NCBI GenBank assembly: GCA_025602915.1
Contig: JAHLJZ010000125.1
Location: 1-53,736 of the forward strand
Origin: Paraphysoderma sedebokerense
Lineage: Eukaryota > Blastocladiomycota > Physodermatomycetes > Physodermatales > Physodermataceae
Direction of reading: 5' to 3'
Length of the DNA stretch: 53,736 nt
The notes beneath the pieces were generated by a model. The model was not told the DNA's origin, made no database searches, and worked only from the letters and a program-made list of their open reading frames with translations. Shown piece after piece: positions 1 to 12,677 of the stretch (position 1 is its first letter; each line of letters begins with the position of its first letter). A program made the position numbers and the translations under genes.

Positions 1-182
1 AAGCGATGCCTGGTCATGTAAAAATGCAGGGAGAATGGACAGTTCTCAAGATAGAATATAAAGGAGGAGAAGTTGCTTTTGAAAAAAGTTTGATGAATGT
101 GAAAGACGGAGATATGGCGGTTGCTACGTTTCAGCAAAAGATTACTTTTGACGTCAAATTATGCTTTTGCACTATCGCTTAA
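1..182 (+). CDS. 3' end of an unidentified protein (partial)
   Basis: An open frame runs in from the window edge in the third forward frame and ends at the TAA at 180-182. It gives about 60 residues of alternating hydrophobic and charged sequence (for example GEWTVLKIEYKGGEVAF and then ATFQQKITFDVKL), which looks like the last strands of a beta-sandwich domain. There is no start codon in view that can be trusted, so the gene begins upstream. A possible polyadenylation signal AATAAA lies at 412-417. I do not recognise the family. The gene points the same way as the HAUS1-like gene downstream, with a gap of about 400 bp. Confidence 0.55.
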   Translation, partial: AMPGHVKMQGEWTVLKIEYKGGEVAFEKSLMNVKDGDMAVATFQQKITFDVKLCFCTIA

Positions 183-589
183 TTTTCATTATTCGAAAGA
201 ATTAAATAATTACTTTGCCTGTCAAATTAAAGACGAAAACCTCTTATTTCTAATGTTTATTAGTTTATGTATAGTTATTTGCTAGTGATACTGTTTTGAA
301 TAATTGCGCAATTATTGTAAGTGTATGGAACGTGAATAGAGGATGTCCGGTAGCGAATTTCAAACAAGAATTCACATGGGAAGTCGAGAATTAAATCCTA
401 TAAATGCTTACAATAAAACAAATATACACCACATCAAACTCTCTTTATGCTACTGTTTTATCGCTGTCGATTCAAAGTGGTGATGTTCAATCAAACTATT
501 ACAATTACTCCGAGTCCAGACGCGGTCGTGTTTACAAACTGTTTACATTGACCCAAAGGAAATCTTGACTCTCTAATCTATATCCAATA
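183..589. other. Intergenic: 3' UTR of the upstream gene and HAUS1 promoter
   Basis: This stretch is A+T-rich with stops in all frames. It holds one AATAAA (412-417) that could serve the upstream gene. I see no TATA box or repeat that I would defend. It must contain the promoter of the gene starting at 590. Confidence 0.5.
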
Positions 590-2346
590 ATGCTATCACC
601 ACTCTCCTCTACAAACAACAGTTCAGTCAAATCTTCAAATAATCAAGTTCGATCTGAAAGGAGCGAACTCGATGTACGATACTTTGAAGCCACTGTTGAC
701 GAGCGAAACGCCGAAACCCAAGACTCGGCCGAAGAATACGAAAACGAGGAAAGCAGCGATGAGGTACAAAAAGAAATAGAGAGAGAGTTAGAAATGCAAA
801 TGTGGGATATAGTAAGTATTTATCTTGTTAGTTTATCATTGATTCAATCGAATCGATTTCGTCGGATCCATCGAAGAAAAGGTTGAGAAAACACATTAGT
901 GCCGAATTCATTGGGTTTTGGGATTGCAAAGTCGATGCTCATTGTGAATTGCATACCAAAATTTATTAAGCCGATTGATTAACTCAAGTTGTGCTATTGA
1001 CGACACTAGGTCACAAAGTACCTATTGACGAAGATGCCTTCGCCACTCCCGCCGTTTGAGAAAGATAGCACAACGTTATCCATCCTGTGGAATGTATATT
1101 GTCAAGATATGGAGTCACAGAAGCTGACTACTATAAAAATGGAAGCCAATAAGAAGTTGTATGAAGATTGGAAGACAACTGGTAATTTCAATCATTCTTT
1201 GGCTGTCGTTCCTGGTGCTTTAGATCTATTTTGATCGTTTGGTCACTGCAAATGAAAAGAGCAGGTCTCTTTTTAGTACTATATACTTCTCCTGACATAA
1301 TTCATTCTCTGTTAGCTGATAGACTCAACAAAATTCTTGGGTCGTACGGAATTTCAAAAACCTCATCATTTTCCAAAACGACTCAAAAGCATTTGTCCCT
1401 GTTAGCCGAATTGGCTGACGTGCTAGATATCGGAGACGGAAAGACGACAAGGTACTAAAAACAAGCTATTTACATGACCTCTACTGTACCCTCTTATTTG
1501 ACGTAAAATGTCAAGTTTTCGGTGGAGACTGACCCGCATGATTCTTTCTTTCCTTATTTTTGATTGATTTTGGTGTGAATCATCAATGCATAGTTACTAC
1601 AAGGCAATTTTGAGGTTACAGTCCGATAAGCGAAAGTCAGAAAATGATTTCCAATCTATAATGACGTCGATTGACAGATTGAAATCAAAACGAGAAGAAC
1701 TTTCTGTTGAATTCGAAAAGCTGAATAGGTAAGTTTCAGTCTTACACGTTCTAGGCGAATGATATATGAACTTTAGATCTACCTTATTTTGAAAGTGCCA
1801 ACTGTCTTACTCGAAGTTATTGCTCACTATCTCGTATTTTTCGACATCTTCGTCGCTGTTAAATATAGGTTGACTCAAAAATTAAGATTACGCGCCGATG
1901 AAGACGAACAAAGCATTAAGGAGTATAGGCGGAATTTTACAATGCTGCAGTATAAAGAAAGCGAGTACAAGGATAAACTAACACGTTTAGAGGTAAGATT
2001 GACGGCATTCGTCTATAGACTTCAATCGCAACTCCGCCCAAGTTAATCCTGACTGATACCTTTGTAACCTTGATTGACGAATCAACAGGAAACATATTCC
2101 GCCCATCCAATCCATACTCACTCGTTACGATACCCTCATCTTTTATCTCTCCAAAATACTGTGTCCGAAGCTCAATCGCGACTGAGCAACGATAAAAATA
2201 AACTACATAGTTTTAACGGTCTGCCCCCGGATTTGGATTTGGCAAGACTAAAAGTTCTTGAAGCAAGTAAACAACTGGAAGAATTGAAAAATGTTAGGGA
2301 TGAGTTGTTGGAAGGTATGGTCAAAACAGTGATAGAGGACAATTAG
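590..2346 (+). CDS. HAUS1: HAUS augmin-like complex subunit 1 (HAUS1-like), multi-exon
   Basis: The predicted product is a coiled-coil subunit of augmin, the complex that recruits gamma-tubulin to existing microtubules in spindles and near centrosomes. The order of conserved blocks follows animal HAUS1. A helix reads VTKYLLTKMPSPLPPFEK (human: a WLKKIFGDHPIPQYE-like block). A middle block is LSLLAELADVLDIGDGKTT. A coiled coil follows, SIDRLKSKREELSVEFEKLN, and the C-terminal block is LPPDLDLARLKVLEASKQLE, ending in VIEDN. Exons are joined by GT-AG introns at about 813-1011, 1181-1221, 1452-1595, 1729-1869 and 1993-2088. The joins between 1180 and 1320 are uncertain because the obvious donor and acceptor do not keep frame. 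About 75 acidic, Ser/Glu-rich residues precede the first conserved helix. The gene converges on CEP290, with the two stops 130 bp apart. A generic coiled-coil protein is the main alternative. Confidence 0.72.
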
Positions 2347-2476
2347 ACAAAAAGCACCCTTTTAAAGGCTATGATCAAGGTCAATTTAATAATTCGTTGT
2401 ACATATAAAACTCAGCATCAATTGCCATGAGGCTGGATGAATTGGCGAGTGGCCCTTCCAAATGTATAAATACTAT

Positions 2477-5400
2477 TTACATGCTAATTTGTCCCAACTC
2501 TTTCAGCATATCGACATTCACACCATGACGTTGCAATTCCTCTTCATACACCACATTCAAATTTACCGCCTCTTGATAATTTATTTTAAGGTCTTCTAGT
2601 TCTTCCAGTAGCCCGAGTTGATTGGTTTCTAAAGCTAAAATTTATGAATATCAGTCGAATACTCACACTAGGACAGCACACAAAAATGAATAACCTTTTA
2701 GATGCTGTCGGGACTCTTCCGAATCAATTCGTTTCTCTTTGAACGCAGATATTTCTTTTTGTAATGTTTCATTTTGTTGCTTCAATGTTGCCAGTTCATC
2801 CGAAATTGCACCATCTGATAATTAAGCCGTTATTCATCGAACGGTTAGGAACATGGCACACGCAAATATTTGGAAACATACCGCCATTATTGAGTACTTC
2901 ATTTCCCGTGATTTTTTTCTTGAGTTTTTCGTATTTGGCTCGCCAGGTGTCGATCTAAACGATCATGATTGTCAATCAACTGCAAACACTTGTAATGCAA
3001 CGATTATACGGGAATACCTCAGTCTTCAATTTTCGAATGTTGTTCTCATAATGTGGTTGGTTTAATTTGGCTTCAGAATTTAGCAGGTGAATAATCGTTT
3101 CTTCTTTCTCCGTTAGCTGCTTTTTCTGTCATCGCCACACTCGAAAATATCAGCACCTGATTCTCAAACGAAGTTGCAACAACTGGGAAACGTACCAGCT
3201 CTATAACTTCAGAATTATTTGAATTTTCTTCTAGTAAAGAATGAGCAGACATCAGTTTCCGTTTTAAACTTGAGATTTCCTTTGCCTTTGTCTCATTTGA
3301 TTTCTTCAGTTCTTGGATACTATGAGTTTGTGCATTCAATTGCCTCTTCAATTGAGAAATGTCCTCGCTGGTCCTATAAATTGCAGAAAAAAAGTTAGCT
3401 TGGAGCGTACCGTAAATTTGAATCCTGTTCGTACTTATTTTCTGACTTATTTGTCGCAGGTTTTGCTATTGATTCCGTTCTTTCTTTCTTCAATTGTTTG
3501 AGCTCACGTGCAACCTCTATATACTTTGCAGCGCTCACTGTAGTCTGTTTCAAATGTTCCCTCTCGGCTTCGAGGTGATCGATAGCAGAAGCGAATTTTT
3601 CAATGACTTGATCCACATTACACGATTCTCCTGAGCGAGAGCTTCAGTCATACCGCAGGTGAATTACGGGAAACATTCAACTTTACCTTTCTCTTTGTAA
3701 ATCTTTATTATGGCTTCCGCTAATTTTGATCTGGCATCAGCTGTCGGGTTTCCCTTGAAATACCTTGTCAATAGAGGCATCGTCAAAAATGATGTGTCTT
3801 ACTGGATACTAACTGATCTGTTGTTCTCCACCTTTTGAACAAGCTTTTCCGCTGTAGCATTTATATCGCCATTCAAATGGTCCTTCGTTATTGATAGTGG
3901 CGGGTGCTTATTCTGGTTTGTGCGATCTTTCTCCAGTCGACTCACGATGGAAGACAGCGTCACGTTCTGCTTCTGTATACTTTCAACTTCTGTCGTCTGG
4001 ATTTCAAGTCAGAAACGCATCATATCAATAAAGTTACCAAACAGACCTTTTGTTTAAGTTGTTCTTTCAATATTTCGATTTTCTTTTGCCATTTCTTCTC
4101 TCTTTCCCACTCGTTTCTTTGATTTTCATTCGAAGTGCCAACCGCTGCCAATTTCTGTGCGAGTTCGGCAGCTCTGAGTTCATCCTACACTTGTCGAGGC
4201 ACATTTAGTGATGTTCAAAAACAAGTGATTCTCCACAAACTGACCTCGCGTATTTTTGACTTCAAATCCCGGTTGATTCGTTGTAATCGCTTCATTTCAG
4301 CTGTAATCGCGGATGTTCTGGTGGCTAATCCACAATCAGAAATAAGCTTTCATCATAATGGCATGATCTGCAATGATTAATTACCTATTTGGGCTTTCCA
4401 CTTTTCTGTTTCCAGTTGCGCCTCCTCTGTTTCATCTTGACGTTTTTCGGAGAGTATTTTCAGCCTTTTGTTGGCCTCTCGCAGCATATCGACTTCTCGC
4501 AGTATCGATTCGCGTTCCTGTATGATAATCTTAGAACGAATCTTGTAATTTTAGCAATATGATAAATAAAAGATGCTCACAGATTCAAGTCCCTCATCCT
4601 TCTTACTCTTGGTCTGGGAGGACGCCATATCTTCAAGTTTCATTTTCAATTCATTATTTTCTATTTCCAATCTTTGAATAATGTTGTCCTTAATTAATTA
4701 TGTCAATTATGTTAAGTACCAGTAGCTGATAATTTTGAAGCCGCCAACGATTTACCTTCTCTCGTACACCAGTCTGGGAATGCTCGATCTGTTGATCGGT
4801 GCCTGTCTTGGCGGTCTCCTCTGCCCGTATCTGACTTACACGAGTTGCTTCGTCGGCTATATAATATTGCTGAATCTGAGTTTGGAGCAGAGCAATTTCA
4901 TTTTCTTTGGCTTGTAACGCTACTCTGAAATCTTCGGCCGATATAACATCATCACTTGAAGAAGGTGTTCAAAAAGTGGTGACCAAGCAAGCAGTCCACA
5001 AATGCAAAAGACAATTTTACCTTTCCTTTGTTGGTACCATTTGTAACTCATAATGTGACTTGCTCATTCTGATGACGTTCAGTTTATCATACTCGATTAT
5101 CTTGTCAGCTAAACTTTGGATTTGATTTCTATCCGCTGCTCGTTTGATTTCGAAATCGCGACGAAGTTGAGAAACCATATTTTGGTATTTTTGAAGTGTT
5201 TCGTCTTTTTGATCCAACTGAAGTTGCAGAGAGGAAATTATTGTTTGAGCCAATGTTACTGTCATTTCCTCAATTTGATGCTCATTCGGACCGACTCGAG
5301 CTATGTGTAACGCAAGTCGGTTCAGTAACTAAGAGAGTATAGGATTTTTCACTCGAATTCTTACACTTTGCAAACGACTCCGCTTGTGCATACTTGGCGA

Positions 5401-8400
5401 CTTGCAGTTCTAATGCAGCAGCGCTACTCTCACAGGAGATAGCTTTGCTCTCGGCTTCCTAATCACACAGAGACTTAGCTTGATTGAACATGCTAAATAA
5501 CTGATGGGCAGAAATCAAACCACCTTGTAATTAGACACCAATACCTCTGCCTCCGCTTCAAGCTTTTGTATCGCAGCGTTCTGACTAAGAATAACTTCAT
5601 TCTTTTGAGCAATCAGTATGCATGCTGATTCAAGCTGTTCGTGTAAAGGAAGATTGCCATCAGGTTTGTCCTAGATGAACAGAAGTTTAGATTTGCCTTT
5701 TTTTGAAAGGTTCGAAGGCTGGAATCGATTTGCTTCCGCAGTACCTGAAAGTTTGCTGCTGCTTTTATTGCCTTTTCTCTCTCTTCCTCGTAGTGATGAA
5801 TAACTTTCTCCAAGTTCAGTTCGCGGGACTCGAAATCGATTAATTGCTTTTCGGAATCGACCTAAACATATCATTAGTTTGGATTCAAAGCCCCAAGTGA
5901 CTAACACTCTGACCTCAGCTTTCACCAATCGCTCTTCCAGTTCAGATATCGTCTGTAATCTCTGCTCGATCTCCTTTTCATGCATAAGCTGTTTTTCTCG
6001 AAGAAAAGCTACCTCACGGTTAAGCCTCATGTTGACAAGTTTCAATTCCGCCACCTTATCATGGGATAACTTCATTTGCTCCAAATCGTAATTTCCTTCC
6101 TAGGAAAAATCATGAATGTCTGCTCTTTGTTAGAATGAGGAGCACGCAAAAAAGACCCAGACTTTCAAGGAGCGAACGAGGTCTTGTTCATTTTCAATTT
6201 TCAATTTCGCCTCCGCCAGCGCATCTGTTTACGATAAGAAAGAACAGAAAAATCTTCAGTAAGGGAGGCGCAGTTTTTGTTATTGTGTGTATTAAATTAC
6301 TTGATAATTCTAGATTCTCGACACGAAGTTCAGTCACAGATTCATTGAAACCATTCGCTGTCTCTTGAACCTCGCGTAATCGTTTTATAAGTTTCTAAAG
6401 CGGTACTTCCGTTATTAAAACTGACTTTTTCTGTATGTATTATGAATGCTTACTTCAGCTTTCAAGAGTGACGATCCATTGCCGTATTTTAAGCGCAGTT
6501 CAGTAAGGCGCGTCTGCAATATCTGTATTTTGGAATGATAATTTCGTCGTAATTGATAAAGACGATTTTCACGATCCCTTAATTTTTGTTCAGTCTGTCT
6601 CAAACAACAGCAGTTGCAGCTTAATTACACCGGAACAGCAGGCACAGAGACGTCGTAATTACCATTAAAAGCGAACTTTCCAATTGGTTACATTTAGTCT
6701 GCAACCCTTCGGCCGCTATCTTTAGATCTGCTTTCGACCGTTGCAAGTTGATGATCTGTCTATGCAAATTGCCAACAAGTAGCTTCTGATCGCTTTCGCT
6801 CTGAAGATCGGACAAGGCTTGTCGTAATTGCTCGTCCTCATCAGAACTTCTGCTTTTAAAGTGCAACATGTCATTCACTTGAGACATAGCAACTTTCGCC
6901 AGCATTTTATCTACATTGCAATTAGAAGATAAATTCACACCATTGAGGAGAAACTTAATGATAAGTTTCAACGCACATTTCGAGCATTCCCCTTGAATTT
7001 CAATGATTTTCGACTCCAACTCGGATACCTGCTTGATTCGTTGATCAATCTCAACCTTTGTCACGCTTCGCTAATAATCGGGTTAGTACCAGTTTATCAG
7101 TATTCTACATAGCGGGGTGGTACCTCGAGCTGCTGCTGCAGTGCTGATTCTGAGTCTCGCAGTCGCACATTCTCTTCCTTGCACTCCAAGTATTGTTGTT
7201 GTAAATCGTCCAAAGCAGTCTTCAGCTGTTTCATGTTAGGTTAACTGTAAGAAATTGTGACATGGATAGTATTTTAGATGTTACCTCCTTTTCCACTTGT
7301 AAGAATGCCATTCCTTTAGCATCACTCAACGCAGCACGTTTGTTGGCTGCCTCGACTTGGACTTGTAGCGAAACAATTTTTTGCTGAAGAATGCAGTTTT
7401 CTCGTCGTAAAGATGTCAGATTATTAGGTTCCTAGACATACTTTTAGTTAATATCCTTGACAATGCATGGCGCATAATTCAAACCTCGTTGTCTGGGACT
7501 TGTTTTATCGATTCATTTGCTAAATTCATTTGTTCGCACTTTCTTAAGTTCAGTTAATCCGCGCTTTGAAGAAATGGACGAGAAATTGCCTACCAGTTTT
7601 TGAGATAATTCAAGCTCTGTACGTAATGTATCGGTTTCGATTCTAGTCTCTTCGAGTTCGCGAATAGCAGTGTTGAATTTAGCCTTTAATTCGACATCCT
7701 CAACTTGCTTTTCCAACAAATGTTCATATTTCGCTAGAACTGCTAACAGTTTACATTCTATAAAGGAATACGTCGTCTTTGATACCGAGTCTGTTTCAAT
7801 AAGTCTTCGATCAACAGACTCATAAATTCAACATGGCATAAACGGTCGAAAAATACCTTGTAGCTCGGCCTCCAACTTCTCCAATTTTTGCAGCGATTGC
7901 TCATATGCTATTCTCAACTCATTAGTCGAAACCATATTCTTTCTCTCCAGATCTTCTAATTTATCCTGCAATGCCTTGCTTTCTCGTCGATGAAGTTCCT
8001 CGTTTTCTAACAGCACCGAAATTTTCCGGGACAACTGCTTTTCAGTTAAGCGTGAAAGTATTATTTTGCGTGATAAATCTTGATATTTCGTTTGAATGGA
8101 GTGGGGTTCGAAATTTAGTACCGTCAGCGTGTCTTGTAATTGCTGAATTGTCCATTCATGCTGATTTGATAGAGATAGTAAGTGCTCATTTTCACTTCTG
8201 CATTTGTTAAGTTTGGCTTCCCATTCGTGTCGGTCGGCATCAAATTGTCGCTTGAGCGATTTGTACGATTCGATGAGATTGTTCATCTACATATTCAAGC
8301 GGTAAGTAAAATTTACGCGAATAATGTGGAAAAATGACATACGTGGGAAGATTCAGAATGGGAATTGTTAAGAGGATATTCCGCAGTTTCTAGATTTTCA

Positions 8401-11400
8401 CTGCTAGCACCTATGACAGCATCTGAAACTATATTCGAGAATTTGATGTCAGTCTGAGAGGGTAATATTGCTGGATGACTTGAAGCATCATATGCCAATG
8501 GTTGGTTCAGCTTTATGGATACTGATCCATGTGTATTGCTTAACAGTTGAGAGTGAGAAAGCGATGGCCAGCGAGAAATGCCAATGTCTAATTGTACGGA
8601 ACGGGTACTATTCCGCCGATTAACATTCGCTGAAATGAGTGAACCTGCTGGTGTACTAGAGTTCCCTGAGAGACCGCCAGAAGGTAACGGAGAAGGTGGA
8701 GAGCCGACCGAGTCTGCCGACACTTCATGAGTGCAAATTCCAACACTGCGGACGTCTGGTTTTACAGAGCATTTGGGAGTATGAGACGCTGTTATTTCCA
8801 AATAGAAGTCGTGCTGCTCTGTGATTTCACCTTCCAACTCAGTAATTCGTTTCTGAAGTAGATCCATTTGAGATTCGCGTTCAAGAATCGTTTCTCTAAG
8901 TCGAAGGAGTTCGGATCTCAATGTCGATGTTTCATTAAGAGCCTGGTATTTTTCCTAGTGAGAGAAGAAAAAGATTTTGTAAGTTATTGTCGGCAAATCA
9001 GTAAGAGGCTACAGCATAACAAACTTGACTTGCTGTTGATATTGAAGAATCCAGTTTAGTTAGCCCATTGGCGGCTTTTTGTTCCAAGTATTCAATTATC
9101 CTCTCCGCAAGGTCCGATGTCTGCAAATAGTATAATGAGTGAATTTTATTGCCGTCGTAGGCACTGTAGTTTACCTGAGTTCTTTCTCTGTTTCCCTCGG
9201 GCAAAGCTGTCGTCAATTCAATAATAGCCTGTTGCAATTTCTGATTTTCCTCATTTAAGTCTCTCAAACGGGTCTAAATAAAGCTGTCGGCAACATTGCA
9301 TGAACCAAGAATGAACTAAAGAACCTAACCTCAGTCAGTCTGTGCTCTTCCCGAGCACTCCTTAATTCACGCTGAACGTCTTCCAGCTGACTGATGATAT
9401 GTTCAATGTGCGCATTAGGTCCATTGACGTCGGCTTGTTTCTGATCACAACCGCCTACAACAAATAGTGGAAGTTGGTTAGAAGTCTATGATTAAGTCTA
9501 CTTCGTTTTTGTCAAACATACCGACTGTATCTTTATCTGCCCGTATCTTGTCGATAAAGTTGTCTACCGTTATCATCTCTTCGGCGGTTAGTCCTAACTT
9601 TAAAGCCGTTTCCCCTTTCTGTAAAGCGTGCAAACGTAACTGCGATTTCAACTGTAATCTTTCTTCTTCCAATTGATCTATCTCGCTGGTTAGTCGCGCA
9701 TTTAAACTCTGGAGCTTCTCCTAGATGAACACGTTTCAATCAATGTTGCTCGAATTTGATATTACTAGCAAGAGCCGTACAAGTTCCGTTTTCCCCCTAG
9801 TTTTTGATGATTTTGCAATGTCTACATCAGCATGTTCGGGACCAAGTAGGCTCCTTAAGTCGTGGTTCTCTTGAGTCAACTCATCCACCTGTCACACATT
9901 TAATTAGGAATGCCAAAAAGACGTAACTTTCAAGTCAGATGGAAATTTGTTTACCGAGAATTGCAATGAATTGCATTTCTTTGTCAATGCTACTATGTCG
10001 TCTTCGCGAATCTTTTTTTGCTGAATGAGGCTATCAATTTCCTCTCGAGCCTCTTTCAATCCATAAACTCCGTTTTCATAGTCTTGCAACTTTTTGGTGA
10101 TCCCACTTAATCGTTCTTCTTTTGCAGCTAACTCTGACTCAAGCGTTTGCATTTTAATTATTAGGGAACTATTCTGACTCTCTGTCCCAGAAATCTTTGA
10201 TTTCAGTTCTTGAATGATTCCCAACGTTTGGCGCGCTTCTGACTTCGATGGCTTGATTGAAGATTTCATAAGAGAACAAAATAAATTTAATATTGAGAAA
10301 GCAAGAATATAGCGCAATAAGTTTGAACCTTATTTTTCATTATTTCTTCGACTTGCTGCCAATCTAAGCTAAGCAATTCAAAGTCACGGTATCCTTCCTC
10401 AATTTGCTTCTGTAAATCTTGAATAATCTCATCTGCGTTCAGAAGCAACAGCATTACTTTTAGTCTCTCTATCGTGCTCAACAACTTCGCCACGCACCTT
10501 TTCCTGCAAGTTGTCCTTTGAGGTCATCGATTTGCGAGGAATTGGCCTTCGCTCCCTGGAGTTTCCCTTCCAGCGTCTCGATTATGTGGTCCTTATTCAG
10601 CAAATCAGATTTGATTAGGTTACATTGATCCTGAGATTCTTTCAATTGTGTTTCAAGTTCCAATATTCGCTGGTCTATTTTATGGCGAAGGTATTGGAAT
10701 AAGTAGAAGTCGGATATATATACACAATCGAACGTCCAATTTACCTCTTTCTTTAATTTTCTCGGACAAGTCGTTTTCGGATTTTCTCAATAAATCCCCT
10801 TCTTCAAAGTATTTCTTCGTTTTCTCCTCATATTGAGAGATAGATTTTTGTAGATTTTCAATTTCCTGGGAATTACTACATCAGACGAAGTATTAATTCT
10901 GGTATTCATAGATGAAATTCCAGTGCAGGAAGAATCAGCCGGAGGGAAGAAAAGAAACCGCACGCTTCCAGTTCAGTGACAGCAGCCTCCAACTCAACTG
11001 TCAAAGTTTCAAAGTCAGCAGTTAATTGGTTGTTCTGTACTGATAATTGTTGTATTTCAGCGAGATATCGGTTAATAGCATTGTTTTTATCCTATTCACG
11101 ACAATGTCGCATTAGCTTGGCATGCGTAAAAATCTGACAACGAATACGGCAGTAGAGAATTTAAGTTTACCTTAATCTGTGATTTATATGCTTCTTCTGC
11201 TTTCTTCCCTAAGAATTGATCGCGAAATGTCCTTAACTCCTTGACTTCCACGTTCAACTCTTCAATTGTCTCAGAGAGTTGTCTCGATTTTGTTCGTTCA
11301 TTTTTTAATTCCTGTGATAATTGTGATGAACTATTGTAGATATTGGAGAAAAGCAGTTTGCTTAATCTGCAAAAGCATACCATGTTCACTCCGTCCATCC

Positions 11401-12373
11401 TTGACGTCTCAATATCCAGGTTCTCTTCTGCCTTTCGAAGTTTAATGGTTAAGTCTTCATTTTTTGCTTGGAGTTCCTCATTAGCCACTTTAAGCTGAAA
11501 GATTTCATCTGTAGATTGAGAGCGACATCAAATAACGGGTCAGAAAGGGAGGATAACAGGATTTCCATGGTCTGTGCCCAGATTTCCCCGTCCAAGAGAT
11601 CTTAATCACGAAAGATCCAGTGTCGATCACAATGTAGGTCGCAAGGGCTTATCTTCTCTCTGTCAAATTGACCGCTGGTTTAAATGAGTGAAGGAGAATG
11701 GACGAAGCATATACCGTCATCTCGTAAAGAATTTGGACCTGTTGATTTAAGCTGCTTCAGTTCCCTATTCTTTTGAGTTACTGTTTCCTATCATGATTTA
11801 AGATAACGCCACCAGCGGTCAGCCTCTAATCAACAGACGAGAGTGCATTGTCAAATAAAACTAAATCCAACATACCTGCATCGATACAATCGTTCCTTCA
11901 GCTTCCTCCAGGAAGATGTGATTAACTCTAGCGTTATAGTACCAGACAAGACAGAAATTGAACACCAAAGTAAAATAACGGTTCATGGATAAAGTTAGCC
12001 CGTGGTTATGGAAATCACGAATTATACAGAAGCAGGATGATCAAACTATCGGTTTAAGGAAAAGAGTAGATAAGGAAATATGATAATATACTCCATGCAC
12101 AGCTGAGTAATTCGGAACAGATGTAACAGATTCTCGATTGTTAAATTCGGATCGCTAGGCTCTATTTTCGTGCTAACGAGAGCAGGGTATAACCTTTCTA
12201 AGACTTCATCGTCGAGACTCTATATAAAAGGACCGTCAGGGTCTCGTCCGTTGAGCAATGTTGGCACTCAAACGAAATAAGGGCGAGGGCCATACTTCAA
12301 CGACTTGAATGGGATCGATGGCCAATAGGGTGCTCCAGTCTGGCGGCTTCGTTTTTGCTATGAATTGAGCCAT
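2477..12373 (-). CDS. CEP290: CEP290-like ciliary transition-zone coiled-coil protein, multi-exon
   Basis: This is a very long coiled-coil protein, split into more than 25 short exons. CEP290 forms the Y-links of the ciliary transition zone and gates entry of proteins to the flagellum. Identity rests on three landmarks in the right order. The N-terminus has DWSTLLAIDP and then LLHLFRITQ (12103-12123), matching the start of human CEP290. At about 10035-10090 lies LQDYENGVYGLKEAREEI followed by IREDDIVALTKK, the most conserved CEP290 block. The last exon (about 2480-2640) reads LEELEDLKINYQEAVNLNVV, like the human C-terminus. The start ATG at 12373-12371 is chosen because it precedes the conserved WSTLLAIDP helix; the first intron follows at IQVVE. 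The stop TAA is at 2477-2479. A Ser/Pro-rich segment of about 150 residues (about 8350-8800) interrupts the coiled coil. The gene lies tail-to-tail with HAUS1 and on the same strand as DYNC2LI1. Confidence 0.9.
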
Positions 12374-12677
12374 GAATTATGCTTAATGAGCGTTAATTTT
12401 TGATTTTGAGCGATCGCTAATATGGAAGGAATGTGGATAAATGCTGATTGTTGTTCACCGTGTCGCCTCTGTCCCGGCAGTGTTCTGTGCTGATCATTTA
12501 TTAGTGGCGACGGTACGTTCACCAATCGAGTCACAGTATCAAGGACTCATGATTCTATATACAGAATGATAACTTCTTATAATGTGCTGACTAACAACTT
12601 TCTCTTTAGGTCGTGAGAATGAGAAAAACATCAAACACCATGCAAGATAAACCGGCCCCGGGACCGACTATATTTCT
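12374..12677. other. Intergenic: CEP290 promoter and 3' flank of DYNC2LI1
   Basis: About 300 bp separate two genes on the minus strand, so the stretch must hold the CEP290 promoter and the DYNC2LI1 3' UTR. I see no convincing core promoter element or RFX-type X-box here by eye. Confidence 0.45.
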
